The notes beneath the pieces are model-generated. The model saw only the letters and a list, made by a program, of their open reading frames with translations. It ran no database searches and was not told the DNA's origin. The position numbers were made by a program, and so were the translations under genes. Positions 1 to 11,337 of a DNA stretch of 64,000 bases are shown piece by piece; position 1 is the stretch's first letter; every line of letters starts with the position of its first letter. The DNA is from Oncomelania hupensis (taxonomy: Eukaryota; Mollusca; Gastropoda; Littorinimorpha; Pomatiopsidae): positions 32,385,686 through 32,449,685 of the forward strand of contig CM072511.1 of assembly GCA_036898135.1 (NCBI GenBank), written 5' to 3'.

Positions 1-190
1 ATCACCAATAAAGCTCAAAGAGCGATCGGTACCAATATACACGCTCACATGTTTCACCCTCTCACATCCACGTAACAAGCAATACATATATCACCCAAAG
101 CATGTGATATGAAAGCCGGAAGATATGAAGTTAGAAGATACAAAAGTGATTGTTACATATTGACTGCATACTATCATAATCATCGCCATC
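1..190 (-). mobile_element. SINE family 1 copy, cut by window edge
   Basis: AAGCTCAAAGAGCGATCGGT and ACACGCTCACATG match the 3' half of the 31741 copy, as does GGAAGATATGAAGTTAGAAG. Diverged; the tail lies outside the window. Confidence 0.5.
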
Positions 191-463
191 CTTTGAATGG
201 TGTTACGATTCAAAGAGGGGAAAAAATGAGAAAGAAGAAAAAATGAAAAAGAGATTACTGGCTAAGATTTGTTTGTTGGTTGGTTGTTTTATTAACGTTT
301 TCTTTTTAAACCGAGATTATAAAAACCATGCACACACATTCAGACTCTCTGATTGAACAGGAACACACTTACACACACATACGCTCGCTCACTTTTATTC
401 ATATGCATGTTTCTGGTTTTTTTCCATGGTAGGATTATATTTTTTTGTAACGTATAATGTAAT

Positions 464-580
464 GTCATATGTGTGTGTGCGTGTGTGTGTGGGGGGGGGG
501 AGGGGTGGAGGGAGAGGGCAGGAGTGTGGGATGTGTGCGTGCATGCGTGCGCGTTTGTGTGTGTGAGTGTGTGTGTGCAT
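464..580. repeat. TG-rich microsatellite
   Basis: Imperfect (TG)n with a ten-base G run at 491-500. Confidence 0.85.
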
Positions 581-822
581 TAGATTTCGTGATTAAAGCT
601 TGTCTGTAATATAATATGTTCCCCAGCCCATTTTGATACTTGATATGTCCATTGTGATTGCGCTTAATGTTGCAACTGTATATGCAAGATCTTTTAATTG
701 AAGTCTTAAAATGTGTTGTGTAGAGTATGTATGTGTGTATGACTGTCTACCAACATGGGAGCAATGTCCATATGCAATGTATGTTGTCATTTTGCTGAAT
801 AAATTCTGTTTTCTGTATTCCA

Positions 823-1528
823 ACCCCTTGGGGTCATGAGCAATCTTGCCACTGTAGATTGTTCTAACCTATAAAGGGAAAAGTGAAAGCCCCAGTTGAA
901 AACCTGTCTTTCCTTTATAGGTATGACCGATTCACTGCGGCAACAGTACCCCCGTTGGAGTGCCGGGGGTTTCAGTATAAATAGTATCCCCACTTTCTGG
1001 AAATTTAGTGCTTTAAATTCCCACTGTCGCTGTCTTCCTCATTTGCTCTTTCCCATTCCTGCTCTGTCCTATCACTCTGCTATACTATCTTCTTCTTCGC
1101 TAGATCAATGACCAACCTTTTTTCTTGAAAACTCTTCCTGGACAAGACTCCTTGTTTGCGTATGAGGTCTGTTGGATCAGCTTGGGAGTATTGGACGCTT
1201 TCTGCCGGGTGGTCACTAGGACTTCCTATGATGTTATTATTTAGCAATATAGGCATTTTATATGTATGTGTTTTGTTGACAATTTATAATGATGTTTGTA
1301 TTCTATTTTGTTTTTGTAACCGGGGGTTCGAGTAGTTGGGGTAAAGCCTCAGCCGTCCCCTGCGTGGGATGTCTTTATTGTAAAGTGACTGGCCAGTGGA
1401 GGGCATTCAGTTTTCCCACTAGGGTTGTTTCAGCAGATCTTTTATGCGGATCGGGGGTTGTCCGGTCCTGATTTGGCTCGGAAGAGTCCGCTTGACCTAA
1501 AGCAACAATCAATCAATCAATCAATCAA
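823..1528 (+). mobile_element. Retroposon family R, longest copy
   Basis: Non-LTR-type retroposon ending CTAAAGCAACAATC followed by (AATC)n. The 12-bp target duplication TTCTGTATTCCA lies at 811-822 and 1529-1540. Inside is a TATAAATA motif at about 975, followed by a body shared with copies at 24611, 25279, 37111, 49645 and 61853. This copy extends about 125 bp further 5' than the others. No clear ORF. It could be a pol II SINE-like element or the 3' UTR of an unseen LINE. Confidence 0.75.
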
Positions 1529-2014
1529 TTCTGTATTCCAGCACACGCTCTCAGACGCGCTCTCTCTCACACACACAAACGTATTGGTGACCACATTAAA
1601 ACATATAAGTAACACGGTAAGGTAAATAAAACGAGCGACTGTACGTAGAATTGATAAAAAGCTTTTGCCAATTCCGAGTTTAAATCATTGTTAATGTTTT
1701 TAACTAAGGTCTTGTTATTTACAACAGGAGGCAAACGTGGATGACTTAGCCCAATGAGCATGAACTTTTTCCGCAAATACCTGCGCTATAATGAAAAGAC
1801 AGCGTCATCATCAGCCTCATTATCCTCCTCCTCCTCCTCCTCATCATCATCATCACCATCATCATGATAAATAAAATCAAATAATACAAGTTTTAGAGTA
1901 AAGCGCTCGTCACAAATGCACTTAACATTTTTACAATATTTGGTTTTCATCGAATTCAACAATCTTCTGTTTGCCATTTAGGAAACTGATCTAGGAATTC
2001 CATGATCATTTGTA

Positions 2015-2477
2015 TCCTATCCTTTTCTATCCTATCCTATCTTATCCTATCCCGTAACTCGAAGTCATTGGGGCACCACAGGCGATCGTTTAACCAGCGT
2101 ACTCCATCTTTCTCTGTACTCAGCAACCCTGATGGCTTCGCTCAGTGTCAAGCCAGTCCCACGGAATTAGAGTGATCTAATTCCGTGGCCAGTCCATTCT
2201 CTTCAATGTTGTCCTCCCACCTTTTTTTCGATCTCCCTCTTCTTCTGCCTCCTTGCACCGTGCCTTGCAGGATGGTCTTTGCCAGGCCCGATGATTTAGT
2301 GACATGGACATACCATCGGAGTTTCCGTTTCTTCACCAATGTGAGCATATCATCGTGTTGTCCAATGGCTTGTTTGATTGCAATTGTCTGTCGGACTTCG
2401 TTGTTGGTGATATGCTGGGTATAGGAAATGCCCACAAGTCTTCTTTAGCACATCCTCTCCATGCTTGAAAGAAGATA
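2015..2477 (-). mobile_element. 5'-truncated LINE 3' end with (GGATA)n tail
   Basis: The minus strand encodes the C-terminal part of a non-LTR polyprotein (KKRKLRWYVHVTK, GGRRRGRSKKRWEDNI), ending in a TAGGATAGG tail. Flanked by the 7-bp duplication ATTTGTA (2008-2014, 2478-2484). A 28-bp palindrome interrupts it at 2160-2187 and breaks the reading frame. Confidence 0.8.
2160..2187. mobile_element. 28-bp palindromic micro-insertion with 8-bp TSD
   Basis: An 11-bp arm CACGGAATTAG, a 6-bp loop and the exact reverse complement arm. The flanks are GCCAGTCC at 2152-2159 and 2188-2195. The other LINE copies here (5525-5560, 9290-9310, 55620-55640) have a single uninterrupted site, so this is an insertion with target duplication. 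Confidence 0.8.
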
Positions 2478-3676
2478 ATTTGTAGAGTATGTATTAAACC
2501 AAAGAAAGTACAGCTACGCAAAGAAGGTTCATCTCGGCGAGTGCCTATATAAAGTTACAAAACGTAGCCACTCGTAGCGCCCCCCAGCGATTCTCGTGAT
2601 AAATGATTCCAAGGGCGATAATTTGTTCTTAGCGCTATGTAAACAAACCGCTTCAGTAGATTATGTTCCGGACACTCGCTTGCTTAAATTAACAAGCGAT
2701 TCTGCTTTTTTTTTTGAAAGTAAGTTAATAAGTGTCTGATTTTAATAATGTAAATACAGCTTGCCAACAAGTTGCTTGAATTATGCATTCAGCCGATTAA
2801 ATTACCGTACCAATGTTGATGATTCAGTAGGCCTGTACTCGGCCTGTACTCATCCTAGATCCGTCAAAACTCAAACCCAAAAGTAAGCTTGAATACCGGT
2901 AATAGCTTTTCTGAACATTGCTTGATTTAGCATTTCCAGTTAATAACTGTGTTCCAATCTACTGTTTATCTCATTTACACTGCACTTCTGATTTTAATCG
3001 CTGCTAACCTACTGTTAGGCTCTCATCTTAAAATTATATTTACTGCTTTCGTTTCGATCAACTGTGTAAATAAGCCTATAAATTATTAGGCCTACTGTTT
3101 ATCATCATCATTTTCATCATCATCATCATCATCATTATGGTTTAATATAGGCTATCTCTATAATAGAACTGTAGTTGCAAAAGGAAATTTGATAGGTTAA
3201 GATAGACTAAAGAAAAAGAACAGACATGTGTGTGTATGTGTATATGTATATATTGCACAATGTTAATTGATGTATATATTTTATATGTATTCTGAAGAAA
3301 TAAATAATATATAAACCAACAGACATCAAGACTATAGAAGTAGAGAAATAAAGCAATGCAACAAGAAGAGTGAACAGTGAAGCTTTTAAAGAAAACACAT
3401 TTAACGTTTAAAAGCATTATTTTTTTTGCATGAATCATTACATTGGAAATTGCACCTAGATAAGACCAAAAAGTGCAACAATAAAAATAGTCAAATAAGA
3501 AATATTTGTAGTCATTTATAATATTAGATCTGTACATTGCAGCAGGCTGCATCAATTATGTTACTTTATTGTTAAACCATCATGCATTTATAAAAGCTGA
3601 AAAAAATAGCTTCAAATATTTGTGTTTCTTTTCTGACATTTAATATGAATATTATAGCAACAAAAAGCAACAATGA

Positions 3677-3781
<105 letters not shown>

Positions 3782-4492
3782 AAGGAAACTTCAGCAATTA
3801 TCATTTTTTGTAAAGTACTGTCATCTCAATAAATGTATGTTTAAAATAATGAAAAGGGTAAGAATGTTAGGTTTTTATAATTAAATCTGTTGTTTACTTT
3901 TTGTTTAGCAAGATTAAGACATACCTACAAAGAAACAGAAGTTTTGCAAGACAAAACAAATACAATTAACCCTTTTCCTGTCTGCTTAAACCAAATGTAA
4001 TGGAAAGGGAATACAGTCACACAGAAAATGGTATTTTACATTTGAAAGATTTAAAAAATCACATTTGGTATTTTTTCTGCATACATTTCACATGCAACAA
4101 CAACAACAAAATCTGATAATACTAGACAATTAACTAGTAGCATTATACATTAAAAGGATAATAATTAATAGTTTTTGCTCTTGGATTTTTATTCTTAGAT
4201 GCATTTCTGAAGAATTATTTGCTTAAAAATTACTTCTTTTTTTTAATAGTTTTTTCTTTACAAGACAACACATCCAGTCAATGAGTCATGCAATAATATT
4301 TCATTAGGCCTACTATTTTTTCTTTTTCTTTTTTTTTAAATTACTCTTAAGCAGCAATTAAAACTACGCCTTCCCCTCCCCCCTCCCCTCATCTTCCATT
4401 TGTAAGAAATTGGGATATGATAAATTTCAGTATCAACAAAGAAAATACAGTTTACATCGAGTGGTAGATCTAGATCAACGTTGTTAGATTTG

Positions 4493-4644
4493 GTTATAAT
4501 TATGTTTGATTCTTCCTTTGGAAAATTAAAAAACGAAAGTCCAGGGCACTTGTATCGTCCATTTGTGCAGTTAAAAGCGCTGCAGTGTTGCCCACCAGGA
4601 CGGATTCTAGGTTTGTTTACTTGATTTGATACGCTTTCCTCCAT
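4493..4644 (-). pseudogene. THAP zinc-finger exon of transposase (fragment)
   Basis: From ATG 4644 the frame gives MEESVSNQ, then QHCSAFNCTNGRYKCPG and LSFFNFPKEES. A C-x4-C pair followed by the F-x-FPK motif is the start of a THAP DNA-binding finger. The conserved Trp and the distal Cys/His pair are not present in the same frame, so the gene is truncated or the exon ends here without a clear donor. It begins about 80 bases inside the right TIR, the normal place for a P-type transposase start. Confidence 0.65.
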
Positions 4645-5135
4645 TGCTAAGCGCTAAGGCCGAAGCGAGTTATCACTTATTCCGCTAGTTGGCGCTCGCA
4701 ACTTCCGTTTCGCAGTAAGAGTCGAAATGAACCTTCTTTGCGTAGCTGTACTTTCTTTGATTAAACTGAGGTTTCTTTATGATGTGGTTTTCAATATTGT
4801 TTTGAATTTCTTTTGAAGACAGATTTATTTTAATTGATAGTGAAATAATATTTAAAGCACCTAATTTTGCAGCACGATCAGCCCAATATGCAATCGACAC
4901 AGAGAAACCCACAATTATGATGTGATAAATGTGATGGGATCCAGCAAAAGGTCACTTCAGTACCATTAATTATCAAACCATGAATAACGTTCTCCCAAAT
5001 TATATATGTACCTTCACAGTTAATATTATTAGATTTTAAAGCATCTCAAACAGATACAGAATGTACTCATAAGAATTATACTAAATATAAACTATAACTT
5101 TTATTTAGAGCCATTAATACAGTAAATAATTCTGT

Positions 5136-5664
5136 TGAAGCCCATTTGGAAAGACAAGACCATCAGTCTACATTCCAAGGTAAGGCTGCTGCGCTCCCTT
5201 GTCATCTCCATCTTTCTATACGGTTGCGAAACATGGACCCTCACAGCAGATCTACAGCGAAGAATACAAAGCATGGAGATGAGGTGCTACAGAAGACTTC
5301 TGGGCACTTCCTATACCCAGACCATCACCAACGACGAAGTCCGACAGACCATCACACAAACCATTGGACAACACGATGATCTGCTCACAGTGGTGAAGAA
5401 ACGGAAACTCCGATGGTATGGCCACGTCACCAGATCATCAGGCCTTGCAAAGACCATCCTGCAAGGTACAGTGCAAGGAGGTAGAAGAAGAGGGAGACCG
5501 GGAAAGAGGTGGGAGGACAACATTCGAGAATGGACTGGCTTGACATTGAGCGAAGCCATCAGGGTTGCTGTGGACAGAGAAAGATGGAGTACGCTGGTTA
5601 AACGATCATCTATGGTGCCACAACGACCTCAGAGTTACGGGATTGGATAGGATAGGACAGGGTG
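5136..5664 (+). mobile_element. 5'-truncated LINE 3' end, best preserved copy
   Basis: The open frame to 5650 reads KPIWKDKTISLHSKVRLLRS, FLYGCETWT, KLRWYGHVTRSSGLAK and GGRRRGRPGKRWEDNIREW. This is the post-RT C-terminal region found in many animal endonuclease/RT LINEs. It ends SYGIG followed by a GGATAGGATAGG tail. A probable 7-bp duplication ATTCTGT lies at 5129-5135 and 5665-5671. The frame is intact for 170 residues, so this is a young copy. The clade (RTE-like or Jockey/I-like) is not resolved by eye. Confidence 0.82.
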
Positions 5665-6188
5665 ATTCTGTAAACAAGAGTTGTATCCCGTAGATCAGGA
5701 AGCACAAACTCTATTAATTTTATGTAGCTTCGCACAGCTTGACGTTTGACGAGTTATCTCTCTTGCAACTGAACGAATCGTGGAAACTCCAATGCAGATT
5801 TGCAGAACGAATTCTGGTTATGGTACAAATTAATGAACTTATTGCGCATGCGCAATCACGCTGAATCCTATATTAGTATATAATCAAGTTAGTATAGTAA
5901 TAAGATGGAATTCAAATTATGAATGGTTTTAAAATATATTCCGCGCATCAAAATGGCAGAAGATCTCATTCATTACCTTAACCTTGCATTCAGATTCATT
6001 TGGATTCCGTGGAATATTTTGAATAAAATTAATTAGGAAACGCATTTTCAGGTGACTGGTAGATCTAGATATTCAGCTTTGAACAGAACACGAAGGTAAT
6101 TTAATGCTTGGTTTTCACATTGATTTTTAAATCGTCTGGATTTTCACAAAAAAGCTAGAAATATTAGCAACAACACAGCATTTTTTTC

Positions 6189-6220
<32 letters not shown>

Positions 6221-6232
6221 AAACAAACAAAC
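6189..6232. repeat. Poly-C/poly-A junction
   Basis: About 21 C followed by 13 A and AAAC units; could be an assembly-sensitive homopolymer. Confidence 0.85.
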
Positions 6233-6574
6233 AATTTTTTTGCCTAAATTTAATACAGGATAATATGTATATTGCAAAAAAATTCATTTTTTAACATAAG
6301 TCGAAAACTTTTTTTTTTATAGCCATTAAAGAAAAAACACCGAATCAACATTTTCAGCTCTTTTTCCATTTTAGGTGACCGGCCGATGGCCTGCTTATAT
6401 ATTGGACAGAATGTTAATTTAACGCTTTAATAAGTTAGTCCTTGATGTGATCTTTGTAAACAAATTAAAAAAACAACTCAAACTTAATGTATCATGCATG
6501 AGAAATTATTTATATTTGGAAGTGTGTAAGCATAAAATAGGCCTATCATTCAAAGTTATTAGGCCTATCACTCG

Positions 6575-7000
6575 GGGATAACTCTATTTGTCATCACGGA
6601 CAACTCTTGGCATGTGTTGATGCTACGTGAAAGGGACCAAAAACCACTTTTTCAAGTATTTTACAGTCGAATTTCAAAATTTTTGTTGCTTTGACGTGGA
6701 AATAGTGCATTCAATTATCTGTACACAAAGTTTTAGCGAGGGGTCTTATTATTTAATAACAATTATCACGATAAAACCCGCCTTTTCACTTGCCATTTCA
6801 GCTACCAGGACGCGGACGTCTCCTTTTGCAAAAACCCCGAAGCTACAGGCTTTCATTAATAATTATTGGTTAAAATTATTTATTTCTGATAAGTTTTCGC
6901 TTAGAAATAGCGCGTAATTTCATACTGCTGCTCTGTGGACACACTTTGGGATAACTCTATTCGTCATCACGGACGACAACTCTTGGCATGTGTTGTTGCT
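6575..7000 (+). repeat. Pair of 50-bp direct repeats, 373 bp apart
   Basis: 6575-6624 and 6948-7000 share GGGATAACTCTATT, GTCATCACGGAC and AACTCTTGGCATGTGTTG with three differences and a 3-base indel. The DNA between has an open frame (6627-6917) with no recognised domain. Confidence 0.7.
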
Positions 7001-7737
7001 AGAAATATATCTTGATTTACTAATTTAGTCAGAATGCAGGCTAGGTTAGCCTACTGAGTATTGTTATGATTAGCATGGTTAGTATCAAGAGTGTGGTACG
7101 GTGCTCTCTCTCACACGGTATCTTCCCGGTTCTAAATAGAGCCCAGTATTCATCCACAGCAGGGTAACCTGGTGGTTGTCGTGCGTTGTTTATAACCTTC
7201 CGTTCGGATGTACAATCTAACCGGTCCCACCCAACTTAGTAACCGGTAGCCTACTTAACCTGGAAACACAAGTGTGACGAATATTAATATTATGCAAAAT
7301 CCGGATCTATTGTGATTCCATATTTATTAGTATAAATGACAACGTGATCATGCCTTTTCTTCGCTGTATAAGATCTCATTCATTCATCTGTGAATAAATA
7401 CAATTCATCAACAGAATTCTGTTTATTGTACACAAGGAACTGATCGAGATCCAAGTTTGTGCATCCTTTTATTATTATTATTTTTTTTGACAATTATTAT
7501 TGATTTATTTTTTGCTTAATGTGTGCTGCATTTACCACAGCACTTATTACAATCCAATGACATTGGTACATCTTTGGTAAACTAAGGCTGCAGTACAGAG
7601 GTTAATTTGTAGACAAAACACGGGCTTGCAATGACAATACCAAAAACAATGCAATCACAGGTACGCTACTACATGCAACACTTTCCTCTAACGTGAATAA
7701 GCTAAGTGCATAACATTTTTGTTTTAATTACCCAGAC

Positions 7738-8107
<370 letters not shown>

Positions 8108-8109
8108 TA

Positions 8110-8400
8110 TATATATATATTGCTAATTTTTGGACATTGAAAGAAAAAATGTTCCACATAATCAACATATAATTTAATATTTTCCAATGAAGGAGACGTA
8201 ATCTAGTTTCTTTAATACATTCCACTGCTATCGTCCAGTCTTGTTTCTTACGTTTTAAACCAAATTTGTTTTGCCAAAAGTGTACAGATACTGGCTCACA
8301 CTCTTCTTTGTCCACTAAATATTTTGTGCATCCTTTATTAAAAAAAAACAACAACCAATCAGTATATACAAAACCAATTAAAATAAAACATGTAGTCACA
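8110..8400 (-). pseudogene. LINE protein remnant (unassigned clade)
   Basis: Minus-strand frame contains CIKETRLRLLHWKILNYML, close in wording to the region after RT in L1/Tx1-like elements (TRLR-x-LHWKILHN). Nothing else in the frame is recognisable and it lies next to a large palindrome. Assignment is by resemblance only. Confidence 0.4.
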
Positions 8401-9049
8401 CATACGTTATAACGCAAACTCACACACATGCAGGACGATTGTGCACACTGCAGCTACACCATACAAACATTTCTCTATTCATACCATGGCACACAAGCTC
8501 CAACAACATCATTACGATCCTCATTAATTATCACCCTCTACTATTCCTTTTCCATTCCGCCTCCTGTCTTTGACAGCAGCCATGTCACACAACATGTGTG
8601 ATGTATGCGAGTTATGTACTGCACAAAATGTACTGTGTTAAACCAAAACACTTTAAAACTCGGCTCTCTTCTTCTCTTGCACTTTCTTCCATACAATTTT
8701 CAAGAAGTTCAATATTTTGCTCTCACCATCACGGTTATTAGCAATCATTCTTCCAACTCTATAGATCGGCTTCTTACCTGTCATCGTTCTTCGAAATTAT
8801 AAACAAATAAAAAAGAACTTGAATAGTTTCTATTTTTGCCCTCTTTATCTCAAAATCACGGTTATCACAAAAATAAATCTTCTTGTCCTGTGTGTTTCTT
8901 TATCAACTGGATTGCTTCCATTTTCGTTTCTGTGCTCTAATCATATCCAGCAAGTTTCTGGCCAGGCATATAATAAAAACCTGCAACAAATACACAACAA
9001 AATATTACGTAAAAATTTCAGCAAAATATAATTGTAGCCTAATATAATT

Positions 9050-9418
9050 AGGTGCTACAGAAGACTTCTGGGCATTTCCTGTACCCAGCACAGCACCAAA
9101 GACGAAGTCCGACAGACCATCACACAAGCCATTGGACAACACGATGACCTTCTCACAGTGGTGAAAAAACGGAAACTCCGATGGTATGGCCACGTCACCA
9201 GATCATCAGGTCTTGCAAAGACCACCCTGCAAGGCAAGGAGGTAGAAGAAGAGGGAGGCCGAAAAAGATGTGGGAGGACAACATTCGAGAATGGACTGGT
9301 TTGACACTGAGCGAAACCATCAGGGTTGCTGAGGACAGAGAAAGATGGAGTACGCTGGTTAAACGATCATCTGTGGTGCCCCTACAACCTTCGAGTTATG
9401 GAATAGGATAGGAGAGGA
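9050..9418 (+). mobile_element. 5'-truncated LINE 3' end
   Basis: Same family as 5136-5664, starting at GTGCTACAGAAGACTTCTGG and ending in GGATAGGAGAGGATAGG. A deletion in the ILQGTVQGG segment shifts the frame. No clear target duplication was found. Confidence 0.78.
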
Positions 9419-9600
9419 TAGGAAATATAAGTATACGTAGTTTTAAGAAGAACAGAAGAAGAAGAAGTTGTCTAAGTTGTTGTCGTCGTCACCTCGTAGC
9501 TATCCTAATCACTTTTAACCTGTCCGCCCTAAAGATCACTTCCCTATTATATCGTCGTTGCCGTTATTGCCATCATCATCGTCGTCATCGCCATCAATAT

Positions 9601-9683
9601 CACCATCCGTAGCAGCAGCACCACCACCATCATCATCATCATAATCAATCATCATCCTCAACACTTTAGCATCATCGTTGTCG

Positions 9684-9770
<87 letters not shown>

Positions 9771-9775
9771 AACGT
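9601..9775. repeat. (CAT)n microsatellite
   Basis: Pure at 9685-9769 (about 28 units). Beside the tetraspanin's 3' end, where its complement would encode Asp-rich residues. Confidence 0.9.
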
Positions 9776-9847
9776 ATCATTGTCATTACCACCACCATTA
9801 CCACCACCATCATCATCGTCGTAGTCGTCGTCTACGAAGTAGACTAC

Positions 9848-9982
9848 CTGTGGTAGAAGGATACCAAGGAGAACACCTCCAACAATGAGGGAATTGTCGT
9901 TAGTCCAGTCCCCTAGCGCTTTCAGACAGCCGCTGGTGTAGATTTTACTGGAGACTGAGTCTGACACTGTGGTTTTCCCATT
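9848..9982 (-). CDS. TSPAN33: Tetraspanin exon 6 (end of large loop, TM4)
   Basis: 45 residues, [10 protein letters not shown] through [15 protein letters not shown] carries the eighth loop cysteine, and [15 protein letters not shown] is most of TM4. A donor gtagtc lies at 9847. Without splicing the frame runs on as VVYFV and an Asp-rich tail written in the neighbouring CAT/GTC repeats, to a stop at 9767. A conventional last exon was not seen nearby. Confidence 0.85.
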
Positions 9983-11283
9983 CTGCAGACACAGAACTGG
10001 GTCACTGTAGGATTTTAACATAAAAGTTCCTTAAAGGTAAGTTGCGTGGGTTGCTTGCTAAGTGTCAGTTTGATTTTCATAACTCGAAGAAGCGTACGGC
10101 TAGGACTGCTAGACTTTTGTGCAGGAGGGTGGAGTATACCTTACTGGTACTATATTACTAAGGTACCCGATCTGTGGTGGAACAGCAGTCTCCCATACGC
10201 TCATGTGTTCGGGGACGTTAAACCTTACCAAATAAATAAATAATGTGGTGGGAAAAAAAAAGTCTCCTCGCGATGAGCCTCTTTATTTCGTGTGTTAAAA
10301 TGTGACTTATCTTATCGAGCTCAAACATTTAAAAAAAACAAAAACAATAAATAGCCATTAACTAAGTCAACCATAAGTTATCCAAACAGAGAAGCAAACG
10401 TAGGCCTGGCTCGTCTCAGCTAGGTCGTGTACCCAGCGACATCATCTCATTCGCACATCTATAAAACCACCCTGCGAACAGTACACTTTTCAAAATTTTT
10501 GTTGATTTGGCCATCAAAGACAAATGTAACATTACGGAATATTATACTTACTTCAATGGTGTAGATCTTAGCACCGCAGTACAGATTTATCAATTGTCCC
10601 TGTAAACAGGAAAAAAAAAAAAGTTGACAACAAATATCATGATGTACGTTATTATTTCTTATGCCAGGAGAAGATGATGATGATGATGATAATGACCGTT
10701 ATGATGATGCTGATGATGATTATAAGGACGGTGATGATGACGACGACGACGACGATGGTGATGATGTGATGATAAGGATGGCCGAATGACAGCGAAAAGC
10801 TTTAGGCTTGTAAGATAAATCCATCAATAAATGAATAAATAAATTCAGGCAACTCACCTCTGTAATTTTGCAGCAGGAGGGTGGAACGGAACATTTTTCG
10901 GGACTCTCGTTCGAATCTGTACAGTTAAAATACGGGTTTTTGTTCCAATCCTCGTAGCCTTTCTCACTGTCACTCATGCCACAACATCCCAGCTGCAAAA
11001 CGAGAAGAAAAGACAAATAAATCAATCAAACCATCCATCCATCCATCGAACACTTATTCAACTAAAAACATTTTTTAAAAGATCGCAAGTGCAAGAAGAA
11101 CTTCAAATTAAATATTAACGAGAAGAACTACTTATGATGCAGGGGCGAATAACTATATATAATGAAATTACTGTTGTCTCAAAATGAAATTTAGGTGCAG
11201 GACAAGAATATTCCAACATTTTCTAATCCTTATTCTGATATTTTTTGATAAAGTCCTATCAAAACATTCTGCAAATCGTCAGA

Positions 11284-11337
<54 letters not shown>

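Noticed and set aside
3142..3555. 137-codon minus frame inside the THAP transposon as transposase body
   Set aside because: Hydrophobic, Tyr/Phe-rich AT-driven translation with no DDE motif or similarity to THAP transposases.
8940..9010. Possible last tetraspanin exon on the minus strand
   Set aside because: An acceptor-like ag with a short frame exists, but the phase does not match the exon 6 donor and the peptide does not look like a TM4 continuation.
9685..9769. CRISPR-like array
   Set aside because: Uniform CAT units without spacers; a eukaryotic microsatellite.
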